Shown here in pieces: positions 36,165 to 48,100 of a DNA stretch of 64,000 bases. The DNA lies in the NCBI GenBank assembly GCA_963669155.1, contig OZ022588.1:4968991-5032990 (forward strand). The letters are read 5' to 3'. The translations under genes were made by a program, and so were the position numbers. The DNA comes from Arbacia lixula. Taxonomy: Eukaryota > Echinodermata > Echinoidea > Arbacioida > Arbaciidae. The notes under the pieces are model-generated. The model ran no database searches and was not told where the DNA came from. It was given only the letters and a program-made list of their open reading frames with translations. Each line of letters begins with the position of its first letter. The stretch's first letter is position 1.

Positions 36165-39100
36165 ATGGCAGAATTTGTTCATCAAAGTATCGAGGAAACG
36201 CTGCCAGAACTTGAGCAGCTAGAACGTGTGGGGTTGTTCTCCAAACAAGAAATCAAGTGAGTTACATGTGGCCTGGACATTGAGCAGTTGAGTGTGCCTG
36301 GAAAATACACTCTTGTCTGAGTCTAACTTTGACTCTTTTTTGTCCAAAATATGAAATGATAAGTCTGAACGTTACCCATTGGATTTCCAATAAAGTATGA
36401 TCTTTGATATGAAGACTTAATCTGAAATATCAGTGTTTAAAACCGATGACAGTGCCAGTTGACTTGGAAGTAGAAGAAATTATGAAATAAATTAAATGGC
36501 ATGAATGGGCAGGATTTCATGTCAGACCATCTCGTACTAGACCGAAAAAAATCAGTCTCTGTCGGACGTTGAATCCGCTGAGCTTGCATCTGGCTCCTCT
36601 GAACCCCCCTCTTTTCGGGGATATGTCCAAAACTGATTTCGATTAAAGAATGCCCCGGACTGCTGAATGAGTAATTAATTCCTGTCTAACTACTAAAACT
36701 ATGGTGTCTGAGCGTTTCCCAGAATACGTACCTTTACGGTTCTTGTACGGCAAGGCATTATGGGATGGAATTCTAGTACGCGAGCGTTCAGTGATCGCTG
36801 CGGTCATTGATTACAATGTCATTTTTATGTTACAGATTTGTTACTTTGATCGGTTCCGACGTGATAATTTTCAGTAAATCTGAATTGTATATTTTCGATG
36901 AGAACTTTTGATTTGTATTATTGTATCTAAATAATGATTTATAAAGAGTTTGATGAGAAAATAATAAGCAAAGAGAGAGACATTCGAGACGTCGTCGAGA
37001 CTCGGGTGGTAGTCCCATATGTGCAAAGATGTGTGTGTTGTGATGTGATGTGTGAAATTAAATAAAATAGAATTAAATAAATAAAAAGTACAATAATACA
37101 AATCAAAGTTCTTATCGTTAAAATATCATTCAGATTTACTGAAAGTATTCACGTCGGAACCGATCCACATAACAAATCTGTAACATGAAATAATAATATT
37201 GAACTTCGCGCTCGCCGCGGCTAGCGTCATGAGCGTGTAAACGATATGACCGCAGCGATCGCTGAACGTTCGCGTACTAGAATTCCGTCCCGCCATGCAT
37301 TGCGATGCAAGAACCGTAAAGGCACGTATTCCGCTATTTTTAGAGTTTTGCGATTTTGCAATAGCACAAAGTGAAGACAATGTTCAGATGTTTATTTAGC
37401 ATATCGATTTTCATGATTCACAAGTATTTCCATGCAAAGATATCTGCATCTGAAGTTGGTCACATATTCAGAATCAGATTAAAATTGTGCCGATACATGT
37501 AGCTGTCTGATCACAACTAACTATTGTCCATAGACTGTGTACAACGGATAGATCGTCTGCGCACAGCGATTCGGAGACCGCTGATTGGGCAATCGCGCAG
37601 ATCACGTCATGACCACGTGGTTGCCTTCGGACTGCGTGTGGAAGTATCGATAGCGATAACGATATCCGGTCACATTGTGTATGCAGGAAATGGTCTTGGT
37701 TCGTGATCGGATCGCTCCAGTATTGATCGAAAATTATCGAAACTCTGCAATTTCATGCACATTGACTGACGGTCCTAAAACCCGGAAGCCAATTGACTTT
37801 GTGCACGTTGCAATAGACTCTACAAATTCCAACAAACACGATGCGGGGGTGACGCTAATTCGTACGATTTTGACGGAAAAGCAAGAAGCAATCGAAATTC
37901 GCTTACCTGTGCGGTATCGGTGAGAAAATAGATCCTCTGAGAATACCTTTCAAAATTCATATAAAATATAGGAAAGTGAAATTCTAGGTCGATTTTGGTA
38001 CGAGGTGATAGAGAATTTCACACTTGTTTTGGTGGAAAACTGTGTGGGGACATAGAAGGCTTGCACTGCGCATGCTTACTATATTTTCATTCATAAATTG
38101 GCTCTCGGCAGTGGCTGGATGACGTCATGTAATAAGCAAAAATGGATACGACCGCTAGCGACCACGCTCCGCTATCCGTTGTACACAATTGTTCGTTGTG
38201 CCGATAGTGGCACATTTTGCCTTCCCAAAAATGCAACAGAGTTTACTCAGAGGACGTATCAGGGGGCGGAGTTACGAGTGCGTTGTGCATTGCGCGACGC
38301 AATCACGATCACGTACGTTGCCAAGCTTTGGCTCTAATGCGATTTACCAATCATTCATTTGCGCCCTTGCTCTCGCACGAACGCTGCGGCTGCGCGCACT
38401 GCTAATTCGCTCTCTGCGTATAGCGTTGTTGCCAACAGAAATTGCGCACTCGCCAAGCCTCTAGATTTCGCTTATCTGTACATGGGTATTTTCAAAGTGA
38501 TTTAGCATTGTGATCCCATGTGATCAGCGAAAAAACAATTGCAGCATCGTGTTCAGCATACCCGGCAGCGCCTCGGTCCAGCCGGACAATTTTGTAGCGT
38601 GTTAGATTGCTATTGCGATGCTGTCACTTAGGTGAGCAGCAGTTTCTGATTCTCGCTACCTAAATTATGCGTAGTAAACTTGTCCCTTACATCAAATGAT
38701 TGGAAATCTTCCTCTCTTTCATCCTATATGAATTTCTTAAAATCTGAGTAATCAGATCATATTTTTCTGAGCCTTCAAAGTGGACCTTGCATGCAAAGAG
38801 CGTGTGCCAGTTTTGCTTCACTACGCGACGCACATGGATTTGCGTGCAGTGTGTGTAGTACGTATGGGCAGGGAGCTATCATCTACGGTAGTACTAGTAT
38901 CGCCGACAGTATCGCGCATCCATTCATACACCCTAGTCTAACCGTCTAGCATCTCCAAAATTCACTCTTGCCTGAATGAACTAACTAAATGCAATTTAAT
39001 GATGGGCATCTCACTGGGTTTAAATTAAAAATAAGAATTCAGTTGTTTTAATTATTTTTATCAATGGATGTAGAAATCCCAGCCCATTACAGCAGGTACA

Positions 39101-42100
39101 GTTAGCTCCTTGTGGTCAAGGGTGGTTGGTATTTCTTCTTTCCCATGATGTTGAAGATGTGGTATTGATTACTCATATTCAGAGCCATTGTGAAGAAAAG
39201 GACAGGCTACGAGTACAGACTTGGGCGCCTCAAAAAGAGCAAGGAGGACTTCATGAGATATGTTCAGGTTTGTCCCCATTTCATATTCTTGATTTAAAAA
39301 AAAAAAACGCTCAGGAGCAAGTACCACAAATAGACCACTTTGTGGTTTCGGTCCATAACTTTTGATACCAGTAGTACAAACTTCAAAAGATGCATCAAAT
39401 GAGAGAGCATTCACTTCTTTACAGGATGAATCAAACCAGAACTTGTGGTGATGATTAATATATCTTTTTTCCCCAGCTTATCGATATATGCTGATAACCG
39501 CTTGTTAGAAAAAAGCCAAACCAAATCTGAGCAAGCCTGTTTTGTCATCCTGTGCCGTTTCTCAATTTCATTTTGACATCTAACTTGAGTGGACTGCCAA
39601 TTTATTGCACCCGGACATTCTGTAGCCAACCAAACTGGACATTGAATAACTCATCAAAAATAAGTCTTTGCCACCATATTACTGCATGTGTTAACTGTTA
39701 TATTGCCTGAATTATTTTACAGTATGAAATCAACATTCTGGCTCTTATCAAGAAAAGGAGAGAGGTGAGTGATTTGAGAAGGTCAGAGACAGATTTTTAA
39801 GGTATTTCTTTAGTCATAAAGAAAACCCTGTTATATTGCTAGGCTTCAGCAACAGATAGATAAATCATTAATCGAGTTTACAGAATACTGTATGTGCCAA
39901 GAAGGATTGATATTTCAGATTTTTCAGAGATCTTGTGTCACACTTGACATGTTTAAGCCTTCATTTTAGACCAGGCTAAATGCATACTTCCATGTCTTCT
40001 TTCCCTCATTTTTCTTAATGATGAATTGAAACTAGACACAAAGAGAATAAACTTTTCAGGGCTTCCAGATGATCAAGCAGGAACTATGGTTATACATGTA
40101 CATGTCCATGTTCTCACGAACATTTAGAGCATAATTCAGTGTATTGTATTTCTTACAGAGGAACAACTATTTCCACAAGAGAGAGGAAATTGAAAATGCT
40201 GTCATCTCACGCATTCATCGTTTCTTCAGGGTAAGCATATCATTTTATTTCATTACGAAAATGTAGCAACTTTCTCAGTGGGTATAGCTGTTACATGCAG
40301 AACCTGTGATGATGAAGTGTTATCTTTTTTCCCCAGCTTATCGATATATGCTGAGAACACTGCATCGGAAATAAGCCAAAACAAATCTGAACGGGTTCTT
40401 GCACAATCTTGTGAAGAAGGCAAATCGTTGAGGGGACTATAGCAGCTCAAAGGGATGACACATTGATACCATGGCAATTTTAAATAGACTGGTTTACTAT
40501 GTAGTCAAATTTATGGATGTTTCTTCCCTCGGGGCCTAGTAACGATTTATTCTATTATCCTGTACCTTACAATGATATTTCATTACTTGGAATCCACTTT
40601 GCATACATTAGTTGTTGCTATGTCAGGCAAACCTCGGGCAAGCTTTCTGGTTGTCAGGGGCAACCTTCGTTGCTAGTAAACGGGTCTATTGGCTTCAGAA
40701 TGTCCCTTCAGAGGCTTTGTTTTTTTTTATATTTATTGTTGCCATGGCAAGGAGGAAAAATGTCTGATCGATTTATTTTGCATTTTGTCCTTTTCTTTTA
40801 TATGTAATTATTGCCTGGATGATCTTTCAAAGTTTTTTGTTTGAAATTACAGCCTCTTTCCTACATGTACATGTATGACTTTGACTTCAATCATTGAACT
40901 GATTTGAACTTTCAGCGAGCCTGCACCAAGTTTCCAGATGACATCAAGATCTGGATGTCACATTTGCAGTTCTGCAAGAAATGGGTAAAGCATTCAGTCA
41001 GCATTCATGTGCCATGATATATTTCTACAAATCGCACATAATTTTTTTCACTGATGCAATGTTTAAAAACTTGTATAAGAGAAAAACAGCGACACAAAGA
41101 GTTGGAATGCATCAATTCATTGGATTGATAGTGCTCTTTGTATTTCAGTAACTTTAGCAGATGTTTACCTTTGCTTACTCTTCCACCTCTGGCTCTTTCT
41201 TTGGGACAGGATTCCTATGAACTTGCGATGATGATTTAAATAATCTTTTTTCCCCAGCTTATCGATATATGCTGATAACAACTTGTTAGAAAAAAGCCAA
41301 ACCAAATCTGAGCAAGTTCTTGAAAGGTTTTTAGTGTCCTATATGTATGGCAAATTGTGTAGATCTCTCATGAATAAAAGCTGATAGAAAATCCATGTTG
41401 GCTAGTACTTGCAATATATAACTGTGATGCTTAGTGATACAAGAGTTGCCATGCATTGCAACTCACTATTTGTGATACAGAGCCGCCCGATCTTATAAAT
41501 GTTGACTGTTACTTTGTATTCCATTGACAGGGAAGGTTAATGGAGATGAACCGACTGTATACTAGACTGCTCAAGATTCACCCAAATAACCCAGGTATAA
41601 TTTTTAAACAAATTCTGATTTCATTCATTTTTGTTCTGATGAAGAGAATACACTTTGTATAAGAAAAGAAATATTCTGTACATAAAATGGGAGGATCTAT
41701 TATAGAGTATATTAGTCCAAAAAGGTGGAAAAAGAATACAAGGGGTAACTCATGTTCAAAAGAAATAACAAAAAGGGGGAGGTAAAATGCAAAATCCATT
41801 TTCATGTTCAGTTCAGTTCAGTTGAAAATGTAAATGGAACAGTCATTATGTTGCAAGCTTGTTGTGATGATGTACATCTTTTTTCCCCAGCTTATCGATT
41901 ATGCTGATAACCATCTGAAAATTAAGCCAGTACAAATCTGAACAAGCTCAAGTGATATCTCACCATTTATCTATTTCTTGAAGCTAGAAATAAACCCTAT
42001 ATGAAACATTAAACTAGAATACATGTCATTGTCATTGATTATTTTAGCAGTGATACGTGGAGATAGACTCTGGTGGAAGGGGTATATCCTTACTGTATTC

Positions 42101-45100
42101 GCTACGCAGTTCATTCAGACATTTTTCGCAAGTACGGACAGACCGCATTAACTTAACGTAGTACTGATGTTCGGCCATGTCTGTGCGTATATGGACATTT
42201 TTGCGTTAGATGGACATAAACCATTTTTGCGTAATCGAGACACGCACCCCTCATAGAGCAGTGTATCATGAGAAACGCTTAGGGTTCAGTGTAATGTGGT
42301 TGTAATATTTGTGTAAGTAATAAATTCTGCTAGTTAAGAAAATGATATGCTAACATAATACATGTATGCCTAGTATTACTTGAAAGGTCATGGTTGTGTG
42401 GTGAAAGTTCATCATGTATTTTTTTCCCCGTTTTTGGCGATGACAGGGCTGTGGATCATGGCTGCCAAGTTTCAGCTGGAAGACAACCGCTCAGCGGAGA
42501 ACGCGAGGGCGCTCTTTCTGAGAGCCCTCCGACACCATCCCAAGGACCAGAAGCTCTGGATAGAGGTACATCCTGACATACCAACAAGCTGTTATAGGCT
42601 TTTCTAATGTAATACAAACAGACATTTCTTTTCTGACTGGGGTGAGACAAGCTGGACATATGCTATGCATGCTAGCCGCATATATGCTTAGGTACGCATC
42701 AGAAGAATGAGTATTTGGATTTTAGTCAAGCATTGTACCAATATAGGATTCCCCCTTTAAGTATATGACGCAGCATTATTCTATATTGCGTAAATACTGA
42801 AAAGCAGAGTTTGAGCAATGTTATTATGTTGCCTAATACGCAATATTTTGGTGATTGAACTGGTGTGTTTGTTAGTATGTATATTCCCCTTGTTGTATGT
42901 AATATGAAATATGTTGGTCATTGATTGTTCTTGAATTTTGCCTTCCTTGACATTCCTTTTTTTCAGAGACATCTGATTGATCTTGTTTATTTTCCTTTCT
43001 TGCAGTATTTCAGAATGGAACTTCTACACGCAGACAAGGTATGAAATGAAAGGGTGTCACATTTTACATTCTATTATTGGTATTAGTGTACATTTTAGAC
43101 TTATTTCTTTATGGTGAGGTACTTTCAGAACTTGTGGTGATGATTAATTTATCTTTTTTCCCCAGCTTATCGATATATGCTGATAACCACTCGTTAGAAA
43201 AAAGCCAAACCAAATCTGAACAAGTTCTGGCTGACCTCACCAGCTTTAATTAGTTTTTGTTTGTTTGTTTGTTTGTTTGTTTGTTTGTTTGTTTGTTTGT
43301 TTTTTTTGGGGGGGGGGTTGTCCATCTGAAGATTATCAATTTAAACCAAAGGAAGCTAACATAGATGTGGCAGTAGAAGTGCTCTAATTATAGCTGGTTT
43401 CTATAGTCTGGTTAGTTGTTCCATGCAGTTAGCATCAACAATGAAAGCAAGAAAGCATACCATAGCTTTCTGTGCATATGTGCAAATTTGAGATCTTAAT
43501 CTCACATTATGTTTTGCAAATTGTATCGGTTATGCCATGATTCATGGAATGGCAAAGGAACCAAAATCAATTGTCAAATCATTTTCATGCCTTTCCTACA
43601 AAGTGGCCATATCGCATTATTTTGCCCTTATTGTCCAATTGTGAACTCTGGTGAAGGGATGAAAAATGATTGACAATTCCCATTCTGTTGCAGCTACGGA
43701 AAAGATTGGCTCTTCTGAAGCAAACCAAGATGGACCCGGAAGAAGATGAAGTGGACGACGCCCTCATGAGGGGAGAGTTGGCCAAGCTCGTCTACAGTAA
43801 CGCAATCAAGGAGATGCCAGGTGTGTTACTGAGATTTCAAACTGTGCTTACGTGCAGCCGAGGGCAACGTTTATTTCATGGAAGTGATAGTTATTCATAG
43901 TCCTTTGTCATTGATTGATCTTTGATCGTGTCCTGTTACTCCTCCATTTCATCCTCATCTTAGTGACTGTAGAAAGCATGTGCCATGTTGAAATGGGTTA
44001 ACAGAAATTTTATGAACTTGCGATGATGATTAAATAATCTTTTTTCCCCAGCTTATCGATATATGCTGATAACACCTTGTTAGAAAAAAGCCAAACCAAA
44101 TCTGAGCAAGTTCTTTATTAGATTCATCATTTGTCATTGTATATTTAGTACTTATGTAGGAATGTTACCCCAAGTAACAAAGTTGGTTTCCTGTTGACAA
44201 AATTCATGAAGCACAGCATTGAAAATCTGAGGGTCATCAAGTTAATGAAATCTTACAGTGCAACGTTCCTTTTTCTTCAGTGGTGAGCATTCTCGACTCG
44301 ATACACTGTGCAAAAAGACAATGACAAGTCTTTACAGTAGGCCACACACAGGCAACTAGTAGTGCTTGTGCAATGAAGCCTTCAAAGAAATTAAGTTCCA
44401 CTTTCAGAACTTTTAATAATTCCTAACTTAAAATGATTGTTTTCAAAGTTTTGCACATCTTGTTTTAATATTTGTTTCCTTGTAATGTGACATTTTTCTC
44501 ATGTAGATGATATACCTCTCAGATTTGCATCTCCCATTCATCCAGTACTTTGATTTTATGAAAATCCTTGTGTTTTAATATTAGTTTCCCGGGAATTTTT
44601 CTCGTACAGATGATATACCTTTCAGGCTGGCGTTCCTCCCTGTCATCCAATACTTTGATTTCGCATCACATCTGGAGGCCGCAGTTTATGATGAGTAAGT
44701 GTTTCAAGCTGCATGTGCTGCAAAAAAAAATAAGAGCTTACTGTGATGATTTGAACTTTTTTCCCCAGCTTATCGAATATGCTGATTCACACTTTTTGTT
44801 TTTATAAACCCTATCTAGCCCGCGGGGGGGCAAAAACAGCCCCCCCCCCCCTCTCGATATTTTTCGCAATAAATTTGTAACGCGAAAAGATAACGCCGCG
44901 ACGTTTCATGACTTTTTTCCTTCAAGTCTCCCGCAACTTTTAAGACCAAATTTGAGACGCGGGGGAACACGGTTCCGAAGTTACGTAACATTTTGTATGT
45001 GCATGTCAGACCCAAAATTGCTCAAAAACGTGATTTCATGTACAAATCCAATGCAAATTCTGTATCTAGCCAAAATTCATAAATGTATAATTATATTTAT

Positions 45101-48100
45101 TTTTACTGATGAAAAACAATAGATTTCATGTTATTTATGACTGAAATAGTGTTGCTAACAATTTCCATCGAAAAACAATGAAAAGCATAAAGTCGAAAAA
45201 ACAAAGAAATACATAAGAAATTCAAAAAACAAAATACATCAGAAAAACTTTGATATTGCCATTTTTTAAAATCCTAATTTGATAATAATCCTAAGAAGAG
45301 TGTCTGGACTGATATCTAGCAGTTTTTGGGTTATATTTAAAGATTTACAACCAAATTATGATTTTAATGCATTTAATTAGCATAATTAATTAATTAAAAA
45401 TAAATTTGAATAATTTTGGTGCAATTGAACTGTGGAGATTACGGCATCGGTGACGTACGTGCCAATTTTCGCCGCGATCAACGGTCGAGATCTTAGGGGG
45501 GGGCTGTTTTTGCCCCCCCCCCCCCCCCGGGCTATGCGATTTCAAAATAGCCTGGACTATATAGGGTTAAGCCAATGCAAATTTGAGCCAGCCTATCAGT
45601 ATTATAACTTCTTTTCTATTCCTTCTTTTTCTGTGGTCATCCTGAGTCCTGTTCATTCAGAATCCAGGCCAGCTTTTTATTAATGATAATAATAACGATG
45701 ATAACTTAGCTTTATATCATACGACAAAAGAAGAAAAATGATATCAAACATAACCTAACAATTTTATTATCAACTTGGTTCCACTTGTTTTTCTTGTCCC
45801 TCCCTTTTCCTTCTCCCTGACCTTTCCCCCTTGAACTGTATATTGCTCCTTTCTCTCTTCCCCACAACCCCCTCTCTGTCTCACCCCTCTTTCCTCCCCT
45901 CCCCCTTCTCCCCCCCCCCCCTTTCCTTCCACCCCTGCCATCCCCCTTCTACCCTCTGTGTCTCCTCCTCCTCCCCTTGTCCCTTCCCTCTCTCTCTCAC
46001 TCTCTCTCTCTCTTTCTATTGCCCAGTCTGGAGCAGGACCATGCTGACAAGGACCAGACGTGGAGTGCGCTTGCCAAGAGGCATCTGTCAGATTCTGGTG
46101 AGAACTTGTCTTTCAATTCTCTTATCAGGGATGCAGCCCAATAGACTGACCACGGTTAAGTGTTTATCTGTCTGATGTCTCTCTACACAATTGTACGTGG
46201 CTTCTTCTTGCTCACTCCTAAAAGGAAAATATGATTCTTTTGTTTCATCTAGTAGGGCTACATGGCGATTCAAAACTTAAACACAGATTTGTGAAAGTTG
46301 TTATACATCTAAATTAGCACTCATTGTAAAAAAAAATAATTAAAAAATGCTTCTGTATGCATTTCTACATATGGTTTTATTTTGGATTTTGGAGCGTCTT
46401 CATGAAAGTGAATAGGGACTTTTCGATTGGGTGAATGAGAGTGATGTGACGCCCGGCGGCAGGTGGATGTCAACGCGTTTACTCCCTACGATGAGCCGCT
46501 CCTGAAATGCGTTTCGATTTCGGGCGTCACTTCTAGTCAACGTAGTGACGTCATGGCCCCTGTGGCCCGCGTGGCAATCGCTGATCTCCCCACTGATTGC
46601 AATACGTATACGGGCGCGGTTAAAATGTATATGTGGGACTGTAGTGTGCATTTGCAACTTGCTAGACGACAGAGCAAACAGGTACCTGATAGGCTGTAGT
46701 TGGTACGTCAGTGGTGCTCATGTTAAGTGAGAAGATGATGAACTTTCTGGTAATATAGCTATTTATATTTTGTTTTAAAAAATAAATGGAAAAATCGTTG
46801 AACTTCCCACTGATTTGCTGTAACTCAGCATAATCTTCCTCCGGCACCGTCCATATCGAGAGGAGTATGACGTCATAGACAGCACGGGATGAGCCCGGCG
46901 CGAGTGAATTGGGTGGTCAGTGAAAACCTGGGTAAACGCGTTGAGCCGAGGGGTCGACGTTGGCGCATGCGCGGTGCGTAAAAGTGACATCATTCACGGT
47001 GACGCCTGGCAGCACGTCCAAATCGAAAGGTCCCTATTATTAAATGTTGATCGATGTTCTCCAGGTACTGATGCTGAAGTCTGGTCGTGTGAGCTGAACT
47101 GTCATGCCGTCTTTGACGAGGCATTGCAGAGGGTCCCGAGTCTTGAACTGTGGACCCACTATGCAGACACCTGTGTTGAGAGACTGGAGCTTGAATCTTC
47201 TCCTGCTATCAGCAAAAAGGTGAGTTGGCATGGTAACTGCCTCTGCCTGGCTACTCTCCTCTCTGCATGGAAGAGAGCATGACCTGTACAAGTGGACAAC
47301 AGCAGTAACACATAGTTCTTAAGTCAAGTGTCATTTTGAATGTCCTTCCTAAATATTATCACATTATAAGACAGACCTTTTCAAGGAAACCAAAGAACTT
47401 CAGAATAATACTGTAGGATTTATTGAAGACAATTCCTTTCATCGGTCATTAATGTTTGAGTAGGAAGTATTCAGTCCTAAAGAGTTGAAGTTGATTGTGT
47501 TGTCCAATTGTTAGATATATTTATCTGGTTTGATTAGCATCCTATGTGTAACTGGACGTCCGTTCTCAGTCGGTTAGTCCATTAAGGGATGGATGCTACA
47601 GTAAATCTAGGCCTGACCTGCCATTATCTGATTGAAGAATCAATTTCTCAGTCAGCGTGTAGGTCAGCCCACATCTCATTCATCTTGTGTTGATACATCA
47701 TTTAGAAAAGTGCGACAATGTGTTTCGCGAATGTTGTACATCAACATTTCATGCACATTTTAGATCATATATTCATTGACTCTTACATCTCATTCATCTT
47801 GTGTTGATTCATCATTACGAATAGTGTGACAATGTGTTTCGCAAATGTTGTACATCATACATTTCACGCACATTTTAGATCACATTCATTGACCCATAAT
47901 GTGAGTGTGTGGCACCGGTCAGTTGGACAATGTCCAATAAGAGAAACTCACGCTTGAATGAAGTCTAGAACCAGAAATATTCATTACAGTGAATGTGACA
48001 AACACCGCTTTGTTGCTCTATCACACTTGAGCAATCATAGCATAAAACCCACTACCCATAGTGAACAGTTCTGAATTATTTAGGTACAATTCTGTGATTA

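Noticed and set aside
42418..42446. TTTTTTTCCCCG upstream of UTP6 exon 7 as another snoRNA copy
   Set aside because: Only the pyrimidine run matches; there is no C box, D box or stem, so it is simply the splice acceptor tract.
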